DNA of 64,000 nt from Leuconostoc gasicomitatum LMG 18811 (GCF_000196855.1 NC_014319.1:310001-374000), one strand, 5' to 3'. Counted from the stretch's first letter, positions 1-9,481 are shown. Notes: a model not told the origin generated them from the sequence alone. Numbers and translations: made by a program.

Positions 1-686
1 ATGATGAGAAACCAATCTCAGATATCATTAAATTTAATTTAACCAAAGAAGGATACGAAGTGGTAACAGCAGCTGATGGTCAGGAAGCGTTGACAGTGTT
101 CAATGAAGAAAAGCCTGACCTTGTTTTGCTTGACCAAATGTTGCCTGAGATTGATGGTGTTGAAGTGTTGCGCCAAATTCGTTCAAAATCAGAAACACCT
201 GTTATTATGGTAACAGCTAAAGATTCTGAAATTGACAAAGTACTAGGTTTAGAAATGGGTGCTGACGACTATGTCACAAAACCATTCTCAAATCGTGAAT
301 TAGTTGCACGTGTCAAAGCTAATTTACGTAGCCGTAAAGCGGTTGCACAACATATTGATGAGTCTGTTGTGAATACCGACGACATCGAGCTAGGCGATTT
401 GACAATACATCCGCAAGCATATATGGTGTCAAAGGCTGGACAAGATATTGAATTAACACATCGAGAATTCGAACTGCTTTATTATTTAGCACAACACATT
501 AGTCAAGTGATGACACGTGAACATTTGTTGCAACAAGTTTGGGGCTATGACTATTTTGGAGATGTCCGAACGGTAGATGTTACTGTGCGTCGCTTGCGTG
601 AAAAAATTGAAGATAATCCAAGTCATCCTAATTGGTTGGCAACGCGTCGTGGGGTAGGATATTATTTGCGTCCTGACGCAGAGTAA
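1..686 (+). CDS. walR: WalR (YycF) response regulator, 5'-truncated by window edge
   Basis: OmpR/PhoB-family response regulator, the DNA-binding half of the essential WalRK system that controls peptidoglycan hydrolases and wall homeostasis. The reading frame is already open at the first bases (codons from position 3 read [12 protein letters not shown], the normal WalR N-terminus), so only about eight residues are missing; the internal GTG at 60 is not the true start. The receiver domain holds the phospho-acceptor Asp in [11 protein letters not shown] and the conserved Lys in YVTKPFS; a winged-helix DNA-binding domain follows ([17 protein letters not shown]). It heads the walRKHI-htrA-rlmH order typical of Bacillota. 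Identification is secure. Confidence 0.96.
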   Translation, partial: DEKPISDIIKFNLTKEGYEVVTAADGQEALTVFNEEKPDLVLLDQMLPEIDGVEVLRQIRSKSETPVIMVTAKDSEIDKVLGLEMGADDYVTKPFSNRELVARVKANLRSRKAVAQHIDESVVNTDDIELGDLTIHPQAYMVSKAGQDIELTHREFELLYYLAQHISQVMTREHLLQQVWGYDYFGDVRTVDVTVRRLREKIEDNPSHPNWLATRRGVGYYLRPDAE

Positions 687-758
687 GTAAATGTCTTCAT
701 TACCGGTAAAGCAAACATTTTTTACTTATTAGTACAACAAAGATACTTTCTCTGTTAT

Positions 759-785
759 ACGCCAAGGAGACAGACGCTAGGCGTC
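759..785 (+). promoter_or_regulatory. walK leader with distant Shine-Dalgarno and two alternative hairpins
   Basis: The only good Shine-Dalgarno (AAGGAG, 764-769) lies 23 bases before the walK ATG at 793, too far for normal use, and an in-frame TAG at 778 rules out an earlier start. Between them GACGC (773-777) can pair with GCGTC (781-785), which would shorten the gap. Alternatively ACGCC (759-763) can pair with GGCGT (780-784), placing the Shine-Dalgarno in the loop. The two stems share bases and exclude each other. Regulation is an inference. Confidence 0.35.
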
Positions 786-792
786 AGCAATT

Positions 793-2664
793 ATGAACAT
801 TAAGACTAACTTTTTTAAATCTATACGTTTTCGCATCACACTTGTTTTTGTGTTGTTAATGATTATCGCACTCGAACTGTTGGGTGCGTTTTTTGTACGT
901 CAAATAGAACAACAAAATTTAGCGACTTTTCAACAACAAATGACCTTACCAAAATATGTGACAGATCAAATTACGACTGCATTGAGAAATAGGGACGTTG
1001 ATGCTGGGAACCATGCAATTCAAGATGTGTTAATTGGGTTAAATAACACTAACCTTCAAGAAGCACAGGTAATCGATAAAACAGGTACAATTCGTGGTAC
1101 TTTATCAGTTTCTGGACAACAAACAATCGGTCAAAAAACAACTGATTTGAATGCCCAAAGAGCTGTTGCGGGAGAACAATCTTTTTTAACATCACGCACA
1201 ATCAGTGAAGGTGGTGAGCGAAAAGAACTCATGACGACAACTCTTGGCGTCACAACAGGGCGTGTGCGAGATATAATTGGCGTCGTTGTTGTTAAAGCTA
1301 GCTTGTTACCTGTATATCGCAACGTTAACAGTGTGATGCGCCTATTTGTCATTGCTAGCTTAGTAGCTTTATTTGTCAGTATCGCATTAGCATTATTTCT
1401 TGCGCGTACATTAACACGGCCAATTGCCCAAATTGATGAACAAACGACTAAAATTGCTGGTGGCGATTATTCAATGGTTAATCATATCTATGGCTCTGAT
1501 GAATTAGGACACTTAGCACAATCGGTAAACGAATTATCAACACGTGTTGAAGAATCAACAGAAACAGTCAACGCTGAGCGAAACCGATTAGATTCTGTTT
1601 TGACTCATATGGCCGATGGTGTTTTAGCGGCTAATCGTCGTGGTGAAATTACCATTATCAATCAAGCGGCAGCAAACTTTGTTGGTGTTGATCGTGAAGC
1701 AGCTATTGGCCAAAATGTGATTGATTTGTTACGTTTACAAGGCAAACGAACATTACGTGATATGTTAGAAAATCTTGATGATTTTCGAGTTGATTTATCA
1801 GATGATAGTACTGATATTTTATTGCAAGCTTATGTATCGCTAATTAAGCGACAATCAGGATTTATTTCTGGTTTGGTAGTGGTCTTACATAATATTACTG
1901 AACAGCAACGCATTGATTCTGAACGGCGCATGTTTGTGTCAAATGTATCACATGAATTAAGAACACCATTAACTTCAGTGCGATCGTATGTCGATGCTTT
2001 AGCAGAGGGCGCAATTGACGATCCTGAAATGGCGCAAAATTTTTTGGGTGTTGTGCAAGATGAAACTCAGCGTATGATTCGTATGATTAATGACTTGTTA
2101 GCCTTATCAAGGCTGGATCAAGGAACGATGGATGTCAGACTTGAAGTCGTTAATTTGAATAGTTTGTTTAATTTTGTGTTAAACCGCTTTGACATGATTA
2201 TTGAAAGTGATGCTAAAAATACTGATACGCCAAATAAAAATTATAATATACAACGCGAATTTACAAATGAGGATGTGTGGGTCGAAGTCGACCCAGATAA
2301 GTTTACGCAGGTTCTTGATAATATTATGAATAATGCTGTCAAGTATTCACCTGATGGTGGCACAATTACAGCACGTTTAATAAAAACTAAAACACGGGCT
2401 ATTTTAAGCATTTCCGACCAAGGATTAGGTATTCCACGTAAAGATTTAGATAGTATATTTAATCGTTTCTTCCGTGTGGATAAATCACGGTCACGTGCAC
2501 AAGGTGGTACGGGCTTAGGATTAGCAATTTCTAAAGAAGTTGTCGAACGCTTTAATGGTCGTATTTGGGTCGACTCTGTTGAAAATAGGGGCTCAACTTT
2601 TTATATTTCACTTGCCTATGTAGATGATGATGTCATTGAGGAGGGCGATTGGGATGCGGAATAA
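793..2664 (+). CDS. walK: WalK (YycG) sensor histidine kinase
   Basis: Membrane sensor kinase that phosphorylates WalR. The 623 residues show TM1 (about 15-35), an extracytoplasmic sensor domain, TM2 (about 183-206), a HAMP linker, a PAS domain (about 265-370), a HisKA dimerisation domain with the phospho-acceptor His387 in SHELRTPL, and a HATPase domain with N box (DNIMNNAVKYS), G1 box (DQGLGI) and G2 box (GGTGLGLAI). Length and order are normal for the family. It starts 106 bases after walR and its end overlaps the walH start by 11 bases. The start has an unusual leader (see 759-785). Confidence 0.96.
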   Translation: MNIKTNFFKSIRFRITLVFVLLMIIALELLGAFFVRQIEQQNLATFQQQMTLPKYVTDQITTALRNRDVDAGNHAIQDVLIGLNNTNLQEAQVIDKTGTIRGTLSVSGQQTIGQKTTDLNAQRAVAGEQSFLTSRTISEGGERKELMTTTLGVTTGRVRDIIGVVVVKASLLPVYRNVNSVMRLFVIASLVALFVSIALALFLARTLTRPIAQIDEQTTKIAGGDYSMVNHIYGSDELGHLAQSVNELSTRVEESTETVNAERNRLDSVLTHMADGVLAANRRGEITIINQAAANFVGVDREAAIGQNVIDLLRLQGKRTLRDMLENLDDFRVDLSDDSTDILLQAYVSLIKRQSGFISGLVVVLHNITEQQRIDSERRMFVSNVSHELRTPLTSVRSYVDALAEGAIDDPEMAQNFLGVVQDETQRMIRMINDLLALSRLDQGTMDVRLEVVNLNSLFNFVLNRFDMIIESDAKNTDTPNKNYNIQREFTNEDVWVEVDPDKFTQVLDNIMNNAVKYSPDGGTITARLIKTKTRAILSISDQGLGIPRKDLDSIFNRFFRVDKSRSRAQGGTGLGLAISKEVVERFNGRIWVDSVENRGSTFYISLAYVDDDVIEEGDWDAE

Positions 2665-3952
2665 ACAAAAGTTTTTACAAAACGTGTTATTGAATGGGTT
2701 ACTCGTTCTATCGCTAGTTATCTCGGTTGTTTTAACAGCATTTATTTTCAGTTCATTTGGTAAAAATGAAGCACCTGACCAGTCAACGGCGCAACAACCA
2801 GAAAAACAACTGCTTGAAATATTTCGTCCGACGCAATATATTGTTAACCAAACTGATGGCTCGCAACAGTTGGTTATGAATGCAACTGATGCTAAATTAA
2901 AAAAAATGCGTCATGCGTTGACAGACGCGCAATTAACAGACGCTCAGACAAAAACTGTTAATATTGCTGGAATAAAAAAAGTTTTAGCGACAAAAAAAGC
3001 GCAAATTTTTCATTATTCCGATGTCGTACCAATTTCCTACTTTAATATACGTTACGATCAGCGTGTTTCAACTCGAAAAAATCTTAATTTTGACTATTTT
3101 GTATTGGCATTAGATCGTTCAAATAATGGTTATTTTGTGAATACTAAAACAAATCAAATAACAACTGTAAAAGTTAACAAATTAAATCATCATGATGCTT
3201 GGCAACTAGCACAACAGTTACCTAAAAGTCTGAATATTAATTTTCAAAATTATCATAATCGTGTAGGACTTAATTATCTTCAAAAAATTAAATTGCCAGT
3301 ATATTCTTACTTAGTTAATAATCGTGATCCTAAAACGTATGTTTCTGCTCTTCTAGGAACAATTAATCAACTTAATGTCACACAGGACGGTGATAAAACA
3401 GTTTACTCAAACAAACTCAATAATCAAACAATAGTTTATGATCCAAACTGGGCAACAGTGACATTTGAAGATCATAATAAAAAAAATAAATTACCTGAAT
3501 TTTATGTGGATCGTTTAAATACAGGACTCTCTCAAATTAATTTATTGCAGTCAGACTTTACTGACACACGCTTTTATGAAAGTCAGCAAAATGGTCAAAA
3601 AATTACTTTTCGAACATATGTTGAAGGCTTTCCAGTTTATTTTCAGTCTGAAATTGGCGCTATTCATATGACAATGGATAAACACGGAAATTTGACTAGT
3701 ACGTACTCCCTTAATGAAATTGGCGTACCTGTACCAAATAATCAACCTGATGTGGTTCTGCCATCAACAAGAGAGATTATTAAGCAGTTGTCTGATGCTG
3801 GCGTACAGGAGAAAGACTACAATTTCATTGCTCCGGGATATCAGTGGTTGCTTGATCAAGGTAGTCAAGCGGCTGTAAATATGGAACCAACGTGGATGAT
3901 TGAAACAGCCAGTGGCTGGCAAAGTGTGTCATCGTTTTTAAAAACACGTTAA
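2654..3952 (+). CDS. walH: WalH (YycH) regulatory protein of WalRK
   Basis: Membrane-anchored accessory protein that, with WalI, modulates WalK activity. I place the start at ATG 2654 (MRNKQKFLQNVLLNGLLVLS): it gives a short basic N-terminus followed at once by one transmembrane helix (about 10-32), whereas the open frame upstream only runs inside walK. The remaining roughly 400 residues are extracytoplasmic and have no catalytic motif. It overlaps the walK stop by 11 bases, which suggests translational coupling. Family identity rests on position and architecture as much as sequence, since YycH proteins diverge quickly. Confidence 0.88.
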   Translation: MRNKQKFLQNVLLNGLLVLSLVISVVLTAFIFSSFGKNEAPDQSTAQQPEKQLLEIFRPTQYIVNQTDGSQQLVMNATDAKLKKMRHALTDAQLTDAQTKTVNIAGIKKVLATKKAQIFHYSDVVPISYFNIRYDQRVSTRKNLNFDYFVLALDRSNNGYFVNTKTNQITTVKVNKLNHHDAWQLAQQLPKSLNINFQNYHNRVGLNYLQKIKLPVYSYLVNNRDPKTYVSALLGTINQLNVTQDGDKTVYSNKLNNQTIVYDPNWATVTFEDHNKKNKLPEFYVDRLNTGLSQINLLQSDFTDTRFYESQQNGQKITFRTYVEGFPVYFQSEIGAIHMTMDKHGNLTSTYSLNEIGVPVPNNQPDVVLPSTREIIKQLSDAGVQEKDYNFIAPGYQWLLDQGSQAAVNMEPTWMIETASGWQSVSSFLKTR

Positions 3953-3985
3953 ACTAGGATTATTGATAAAATCAAGGAGTAAGAT

Positions 3986-4750
3986 ATGCAATTTAAACGA
4001 ATTAAAATATTAATGTTAATTTTGTTTTTTTTGTTAGATATATTTTTGCTCAATTGGTGGCGTTCTGGAGAGGTATCACAAGAACGTGTAACAGATGCTA
4101 ATACAGATATCATTTCAGAAATGAAAAAGCAAAAAATTAAATTACCTAAATTTGGCACTTCTCTGCATTACAGTAGCTATGTTGCTGCGCAATATGGTGA
4201 CAGACGTGAGATGTCTTTGCCTGCTGGCCTAGATGTTTCTACTGGGGCAAAAACAAACACCGTGTTTGCCAAATTTAAGCGAGATTTATTCAAAAAAAAT
4301 GGCACGGGTTCAGACGAATCAGTTCTGTCCACATACAGTGCTGGTTATCAATTTAATCCAGTATTGACGGCGAATAAAACGAACCGCGATCGTGTTTATT
4401 CACAACGTGTTGAGGGACTACCGGTTATTGCTGACAGTGGCATTATGACTTTTCAGTACAATAAAAGCGGTAAACCTGTAGGCTTTACCAAACGACAATT
4501 AGTTAACATTGAACGACTTCGGGATGATCGTGCAACAATCACAGAAGAAGAGGCTATTATTTCATTATATCGGTACAATGAGATTGATAGTGGTGATAGT
4601 TTGTCTAAAGGTTATCTGTCTTATGATAGAACCTTGACGGTTAATGGATACGATATTTTTTTACCAGTATGGGCATTTGAAGCATATAGTGGTAATGAAA
4701 AATACGTTTTGAAAATTAATGCCTTTACTGGTGATAATTTATCGGAATAA
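3986..4750 (+). CDS. walI: WalI (YycI) regulatory protein of WalRK
   Basis: Second accessory protein of the WalK sensor, predicted to be a bitopic membrane protein. One N-terminal helix (about 8-25, LMLILFFLLDIFLLNWW) is followed by an extracytoplasmic domain of about 225 residues ending in YVLKINAFTGDNLSE, typical of the YycI fold. An AAGGAG Shine-Dalgarno sits just before the ATG. It follows walH by 33 bases in the same operon. No enzymatic residues are visible. Identification is by synteny plus the family C-terminal pattern. Confidence 0.87.
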   Translation: MQFKRIKILMLILFFLLDIFLLNWWRSGEVSQERVTDANTDIISEMKKQKIKLPKFGTSLHYSSYVAAQYGDRREMSLPAGLDVSTGAKTNTVFAKFKRDLFKKNGTGSDESVLSTYSAGYQFNPVLTANKTNRDRVYSQRVEGLPVIADSGIMTFQYNKSGKPVGFTKRQLVNIERLRDDRATITEEEAIISLYRYNEIDSGDSLSKGYLSYDRTLTVNGYDIFLPVWAFEAYSGNEKYVLKINAFTGDNLSE

Positions 4751-4812
4751 TTTAATCTAGTATTAATTTTTAACATGTAGAATAAACATAATTCAATTAA
4801 TGGGTGGCTAAA

Positions 4813-5952
4813 ATGGCGCAACAATCTGTAACAAAAATTATATTAACAGGTGCAATCGCTGGTATTATTGGTGGTGGTGCAATTTTATATGGGCAGCGTG
4901 GCGTTGAAAATCTACAAGCTACGACGCAAAAAGTTAATACCAAAGCTACAAAAACAACGACCATATCTCAAAATGCAACCGCAACATCAGCTTACGGTAA
5001 AATTTCAGATGCCGTTGTTTCGGTATTGAATTTTTCAAAATCAGGTATTAATAGTTATCAAGAATCATCTGAAGGATCAGGTGTTATCTATAAAAAAGCT
5101 GGGGATGCTGCTTATGTGGTAACAAATAACCATGTTATTCATGGTGCGGCCCAGATTCAGGTTATGCTGCACGATGGAAAAAAGGTGACGGCAACACTGG
5201 TAGGTAAGGATGCTATGACTGATTTAGCTGTACTGAAAATAGATCCTAGTGTTGTGACAACGACAGCAGATTTTGGCGATTCTAGTAAAATCCAAGTTGG
5301 TCAAAAGGTATTGGCAATTGGATCACCATTAGGATCTGAGTATGCTTCTTCAGTGACTGAAGGCATTATATCCGCTAAGAAACGATTAGTAGCATCCACC
5401 TCTGAGAATGGCCAAAATTATGGCGGTTCGACAGTCATTCAAACAGATGCGGCAATTAATCCAGGTAACTCAGGGGGACCCTTAGTTAACTTCCAAGGGC
5501 AGGTAGTCGGTATTAATTCGATGAAGCTTTCATCGTCAGCATCTGGTACCAGTGTTGAGGGAATGGGCTTTGCAATTCCTTCTGATCAAGTCGTTGATGT
5601 TGTGAATAAACTTGTTAGAGACGGCAAAATAACACGTCCTGCCATTGGTATTGGCCTTGTCGAACTATCTGCAGTTACAGTCGATGATCAAAAGACGCTC
5701 TTGAAAATTCCAACGTCTGTTAATGGTGGGGTTGTTGTGATGAGCACAACTCAAAATGGGCCGGCAGATAAAGCTGGTTTGAAAAAATATGATGTGATCA
5801 CTGCAATTGATGGCAAAGAAGTGACAGGTCAAGCAGATTTGCGTGAAGAATTGTATAAACATAATTTAAATGATACTGTGACAATTACTTATTATCATCA
5901 AGAAGATAAGAAAACGGTTAAAGTAAAGTTAACGCAAAAATTAGAAAGCTAA
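4813..5952 (+). CDS. htrA: HtrA/DegP-type membrane-anchored serine protease
   Basis: Surface quality-control protease that degrades misfolded secreted proteins. An N-terminal membrane anchor (IILTGAIAGIIGGGAILYG) precedes a Ser/Thr-rich linker, a trypsin-like domain with catalytic His107 (NNHVIHG), Asp137 (TDLAVLKID) and Ser220 (GNSGGP), and one C-terminal PDZ domain (GPADKAGLKKYDVITAIDG). I prefer ATG 4813, which has a GGGTGG just upstream, over the in-frame GTG at 4804, which has no ribosome site. It lies at the end of the wal operon, as in many lactobacilli and staphylococci. The stop codon sits inside a terminator stem. Confidence 0.95.
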   Translation: MAQQSVTKIILTGAIAGIIGGGAILYGQRGVENLQATTQKVNTKATKTTTISQNATATSAYGKISDAVVSVLNFSKSGINSYQESSEGSGVIYKKAGDAAYVVTNNHVIHGAAQIQVMLHDGKKVTATLVGKDAMTDLAVLKIDPSVVTTTADFGDSSKIQVGQKVLAIGSPLGSEYASSVTEGIISAKKRLVASTSENGQNYGGSTVIQTDAAINPGNSGGPLVNFQGQVVGINSMKLSSSASGTSVEGMGFAIPSDQVVDVVNKLVRDGKITRPAIGIGLVELSAVTVDDQKTLLKIPTSVNGGVVVMSTTQNGPADKAGLKKYDVITAIDGKEVTGQADLREELYKHNLNDTVTITYYHQEDKKTVKVKLTQKLES

Positions 5953-5973
5953 CGCCTGGTGTTAGCTTTTTCT
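5945..5973 (+). terminator. Rho-independent terminator of the wal-htrA operon
   Basis: AAAGCTAAC (5945-5953) pairs with GTTAGCTTT (5961-5969), followed by a T-run. It overlaps the htrA stop codon. Confidence 0.8.
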
Positions 5974-6069
5974 TTACCATTTGTTGACAAAAGTATAGAA
6001 ATAAGCGTTTTCATAAAATGTTGAAAACTAACTGAAAATGTTGATAAAATTTTACAAGAGTCAATGAAA

Positions 6070-6526
6070 TGTGGATAAAGGGAATTATATTGTGGACAAA
6101 TAGATTAAAAATATAAAAAACTATTAAATAGTACTATTTAACTGAAAAAATCGATATTTTTTTAATGAAAAGTCGATAATTACGCTATTGTACGTATTTA
6201 GTTATAAAAATGACGACAAAACACATTGATAATGTTCGAATTAAGTGAAATACTAACGTTTATATTTAAAATAACATGAATTGTCAAGGGAACATATGTG
6301 CTTATCCACAGTTGTGGATAAAAAAGTGGAAAACTGTGGATAAGTCATAATGAGATAGACATTTCTGACATAAATAGCCTCAAACGGCGTTGCAAAAGTT
6401 ATCCACAATTTATGTTAATATCGTTTAAAATTGTGGATAAAAAACCATACGAACATTTTAATGGTTGATATAATAAGGATATGATACTTTTATTGGTTGC
6501 TTGTTCGTGTGGATAATTGTGGAAAA
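6070..6526. promoter_or_regulatory. DnaA-box cluster in the htrA-rlmH intergenic region
   Basis: The 639 bases between htrA and rlmH contain no convincing gene. They hold seven perfect 9-mer DnaA boxes (TTATCCACA or complement) at 6070-6078 (-), 6302-6310 (+), 6313-6321 (-), 6335-6343 (-), 6399-6407 (+), 6432-6440 (-) and 6508-6516 (-), plus near matches at 6091-6099 (TGTGGACAA) and 6518-6526 (TGTGGAAAA). The first two central boxes form a convergent pair two bases apart. A very AT-rich block with an 18-bp palindrome (6124-6141) lies between the outer and inner boxes. This density is origin-like, yet dnaA is not here and flanking genes run the same way. DnaA binding is well supported; its purpose (origin, titration site, rlmH control) is open. 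Confidence 0.85.
6124..6141. repeat. 18-bp perfect palindrome in the AT-rich block
   Basis: TTAAATAGTACTATTTAA is its own reverse complement and lies in a stretch (about 6100-6180) that is almost entirely A/T, next to the DnaA boxes. It could be a protein-binding site or part of an unwinding element. Confidence 0.5.
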
Positions 6527-6591
6527 CTTTTAAATACAAATGTTTGCATGATACATCATAATGTTAAGAAAGTTTAAAAATAGAGGATAAT

Positions 6592-7071
6592 ATGAACATT
6601 AAATTGATCACAGTTGGTAAATTAAAAGAAAAATATCTTAAGGATGGCATTGCAGAATATACAAAGCGGTTATCACGTTTTGCTAAAATGGAAATCATTG
6701 AATTAATTGATGAAAAAACACCTGAAAAGGCTAGTATTGCACAAAATAATCAAATTATAGCCAAAGAAGGGGGGCGCATTGCTGAAAAAATTGGGCCACG
6801 TGATTTTGTTATTGTATTAGCAATTGAAGGCAAGCAATTAGCTTCAGAAGCGTTTTCTAAAAAACTTGCTGATGTAACAGTTTCTGGATATTCGGACATC
6901 ACTTTTGTTATTGGTGGTTCATTAGGGATTGATCCATTAATTAAACAACGCGCTAATATGAAAATGAGTTTTGGTTTGCTAACCTTGCCTCATCAACTTA
7001 TGCGGCTTGTTTTGATCGAACAAATTTACCGTGCTTTTATGATTCAACAGGGATCACCTTATCACAAATAA
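6592..7071 (+). CDS. rlmH: RlmH, 23S rRNA (pseudouridine-1915-N3)-methyltransferase
   Basis: SPOUT-class methyltransferase that methylates pseudouridine 1915 in helix 69 of 23S rRNA on assembled 70S ribosomes. The 159 residues match the usual length of the family; the protein opens [19 protein letters not shown] and carries the SAM-binding knot motifs ([10 protein letters not shown], then [19 protein letters not shown]) and a C-terminal Tyr-His pair (SPYHK), all hallmarks of RlmH (YbeA/OrfX). Shine-Dalgarno AGAGGA precedes the ATG. In staphylococci the orthologue is orfX, the SCCmec integration site; I see no insertion here. Confidence 0.97.
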   Translation: MNIKLITVGKLKEKYLKDGIAEYTKRLSRFAKMEIIELIDEKTPEKASIAQNNQIIAKEGGRIAEKIGPRDFVIVLAIEGKQLASEAFSKKLADVTVSGYSDITFVIGGSLGIDPLIKQRANMKMSFGLLTLPHQLMRLVLIEQIYRAFMIQQGSPYHK

Positions 7072-7176
7072 AAATTTGCGATTAATGTGATAAATAAAGC
7101 GCGAATAATATAGCAAATAAACAATAGTTGACATATAATATAGTAAATCATAATTATCTATAAAGGGTGTGTTGAC

Positions 7177-7983
7177 ATGAATGAATTTCCACAAGTTTTG
7201 ACGATTGCTGGGTCTGATTCAGATGGATCGGCGGGTATGCAAGCTGATTTACATACATTTTTTATTCGAAAAACATATGGCATGAGCGTGTTGGTTGCTG
7301 CAGTGGCAGGCAATTCATTTGGCATTCATGCTGCTGAAACATTACCGTTGCCTTTTATTGAAAAACAATTTGAAGTTTTAGCTGATGATTTTCAAATACG
7401 AGCAAGTAAAACAGGTATGCTTTCAGATGCGAATTTAATTGCAACAGTTGTTACTGCCTATAAAACTTATAATTTTGGGCCATTGGTTGTTGATCCTGTG
7501 ATCACAACGAAACATGGTGCGCAGCTTTTAGCTGATAGTGCTTTTCAGGCATTGAAAACCCAGCTATTACCATTGGCTGAAGTGGCTACACCTAATTTTT
7601 TTGAAGCACAATTACTTACCGGACGAACTATTAATTCAGAGGCTGAGCAACGTGAAGCCGCACGTGATATTCAAAAATTTGGCGTGAAAAATGTCGTCAT
7701 TAAAGGTTGGCATAATCAAGAAAATCAATCTGAGGTTGCCGATTATGTATTATTAGCAAATGGTAGCGATTTTTGGTTACGTCATAGCTATTTTGATACA
7801 ACACATATTAATGGGACAGGTGACACCTTGAGTGCTACAATTGCTGCAGAAATAGCTAAAGGCACAGATGTAGCAACAGCTATTAAAATAGGGCATGATG
7901 TGACAACAGCAGCCATTGAACATGAAATTGCTGTTGGGCATCAGTTTGGGCCAATTAATCATTGGGCTGCAGCAGATATTTAA
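7177..7983 (+). CDS. thiD: PfkB/ribokinase-like pyridoxine or hydroxymethylpyrimidine kinase (ThiD/PdxK family)
   Basis: ATP-dependent kinase of the ThiD/PdxK family, acting on hydroxymethylpyrimidine(-phosphate) in thiamine synthesis or on pyridoxine/pyridoxal in B6 salvage. The start MNEFPQVLTIAGSDSDGSAG carries the substrate-binding GSDSxGxAGxQAD signature; the anion-hole motif INGTGDTLSA contains the catalytic Asp. Length (268) is normal. No other thiamine or B6 gene is nearby, so the substrate cannot be settled from context; salvage of B6 is at least as likely as thiamine synthesis. A stop/start gap of over 100 bases and a strong terminator downstream make it a single-gene unit. Confidence 0.82.
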   Translation: MNEFPQVLTIAGSDSDGSAGMQADLHTFFIRKTYGMSVLVAAVAGNSFGIHAAETLPLPFIEKQFEVLADDFQIRASKTGMLSDANLIATVVTAYKTYNFGPLVVDPVITTKHGAQLLADSAFQALKTQLLPLAEVATPNFFEAQLLTGRTINSEAEQREAARDIQKFGVKNVVIKGWHNQENQSEVADYVLLANGSDFWLRHSYFDTTHINGTGDTLSATIAAEIAKGTDVATAIKIGHDVTTAAIEHEIAVGHQFGPINHWAAADI

Positions 7984-7993
7984 ATTAAATATA

Positions 7994-8045
7994 GAAAAGC
8001 GATGGTAGTAAATTAGATATATCTAATTTACTACCATCGCTTTTC
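7994..8045. terminator. Bidirectional terminator, perfect 52-base palindrome
   Basis: Two perfect 26-base arms meet at 8019/8020 with A-runs and T-runs at the ends, placed between the convergent kinase and MFS genes. It should stop transcription from both sides. Confidence 0.9.
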
Positions 8046-8077
8046 TTGAGTTTAATGCATGCAATGAGAGCTGTTTT

Positions 8078-9481
8078 TTATATAAAGTCTCTTGGTGCCT
8101 TGTTTTTAAAGAGTAGGGTGAGTGCAGCACCAACAAGCATTAATGCTGCAGCGGTTAGGAATGTTATTTTTATACCATGCAACTGAATAAGTACATCGAG
8201 TGTGCTGGCATGTGTTTTACCATAGCTAAGAGATGATCTTGTCATGATAGTAACTAGTGCTGCTGTACCAAATGATGCTGCAATTTGACGGACTGTCGTG
8301 AACATTGCCGATCCATCAGGCATTAGTGCCAAAGGTAAGGCATTAAATGCTTCAGTCTGAATAGGCATGAGCACTAAGACTAAGCCAAGTTGACGGATAA
8401 ATTGACCAATAACTGCAAACCATAATGGGGTGGTTAGTGTCAGTGAGGCCAAAACAATTGTGCCAGCGGCTGTAATTAAGATACCGATTAATGTGAGATA
8501 TTTGACGCCATATTGGTCATATAAACGACCACTCCATGGCGATAAAAACGCAGTAACTAAGGCACCAGGAAATAGTACAAGCCCTGATATAAACGCTGAC
8601 GCGCCACGAATGGTCTGCATATAAAGTGGTAACATAAGAGCGCCACCATACATAGCAATCATTAGGACAATGTTAATTAACATGGCGATGACAAACTCAC
8701 GTTGTTTTAAAACCGCCATGTTAAGTAATGGTGTTTTTGTTGAAAACTGTCGCCAAATAAATAAAGCAGTCACAATTAATCCAATAACAATAAAGCCCCA
8801 GACGGTAAATTCAGACCATGGTGTTGCGCCAGCATTTGAGAAACCATAAAGTAACGAACCAAGGCCAATACTCGACAATACGACCCCAATAAAGTCAAAT
8901 TTAAGCATCTTTTGTTCGCCAATATTTTGTAATAAGAAGTAAGCAAGTATAAAGTCGGCAATAATTAAGGGTGCTACGATGAAAAATAGAAATCGCCAAG
9001 ATAGGTTTGTCACAATAAAACCGGATAATGTTGGGCCAAGTGTAGGGGCAAAGTTTAGCGCTAAGCCAATTAACCCCATTGCGCCACCACGTTTATCAGG
9101 TGCAAAGAGATTCATTACAATGACGTTCATTAGTGGGCCAAAAACGCCAGCACCCATCGCTTGAATCATTCTTCCAGTAATTAAAACGGTGAAATTTGGC
9201 GCGAATCCGGCTATAAGTGTACCAATTGCGAATAAGCCAACAGCCGTAAGATAAAGTCTACGTGTGGTTAGACGTTGAATTAAGAATGCAGTCAGAGGAA
9301 CCATGACACCGTTAACTAACATGTAACCGTTTGTGATCCATTGTCCTAATCCTGGACCAATATTAAATTCATGCATAATATTAGGTAAGGCAACATTCAT
9401 TAGTGTTTGATTTAAAAAACCTAGAAATGTGCCGATGACAAGGATGATAAGAACTGATTTTTGCTTTTTTGATATATTCAA
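8078..9481 (-). CDS. MFS drug exporter, DHA2 (EmrB/QacA) family
   Basis: Proton-driven multidrug exporter of the 14-helix DHA2 group. The 467-residue protein begins with a short basic tail (MNISKKQKS) and TM1 containing GTFLGFLNQTLMNVALPNI, the DHA2 version of motif D1; motif A-like RLTTRRLYLTAVGLFAIGT and motif C-like GLALNFAPTLGPTLSG (antiporter motif) are present. About fourteen hydrophobic segments are evident. It is convergent with the upstream kinase and has no dedicated regulator adjacent, so the substrate is unknown. Close relatives in lactic acid bacteria are annotated as LmrB-like lincosamide or toxic-compound exporters; that is not demonstrated here. Confidence 0.9.
   Translation of the reverse strand: MNISKKQKSVLIILVIGTFLGFLNQTLMNVALPNIMHEFNIGPGLGQWITNGYMLVNGVMVPLTAFLIQRLTTRRLYLTAVGLFAIGTLIAGFAPNFTVLITGRMIQAMGAGVFGPLMNVIVMNLFAPDKRGGAMGLIGLALNFAPTLGPTLSGFIVTNLSWRFLFFIVAPLIIADFILAYFLLQNIGEQKMLKFDFIGVVLSSIGLGSLLYGFSNAGATPWSEFTVWGFIVIGLIVTALFIWRQFSTKTPLLNMAVLKQREFVIAMLINIVLMIAMYGGALMLPLYMQTIRGASAFISGLVLFPGALVTAFLSPWSGRLYDQYGVKYLTLIGILITAAGTIVLASLTLTTPLWFAVIGQFIRQLGLVLVLMPIQTEAFNALPLALMPDGSAMFTTVRQIAASFGTAALVTIMTRSSLSYGKTHASTLDVLIQLHGIKITFLTAAALMLVGAALTLLFKNKAPRDFI

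Noticed and set aside
5953-6591. DnaA-box region as the proven chromosomal origin
   Set aside because: dnaA, dnaN, rpmH and rnpA are not in the window and gene strand does not switch here; box density alone does not prove initiation, so I report a cluster only.
6592-7071. SCC-like insertion at rlmH (orfX)
   Set aside because: The rlmH end is intact, a normal gene follows, and no recombinase or direct repeat flanks it.
8430-9164. Short + strand frames within the MFS gene
   Set aside because: They are complements of membrane-segment codons and have no translation signals.
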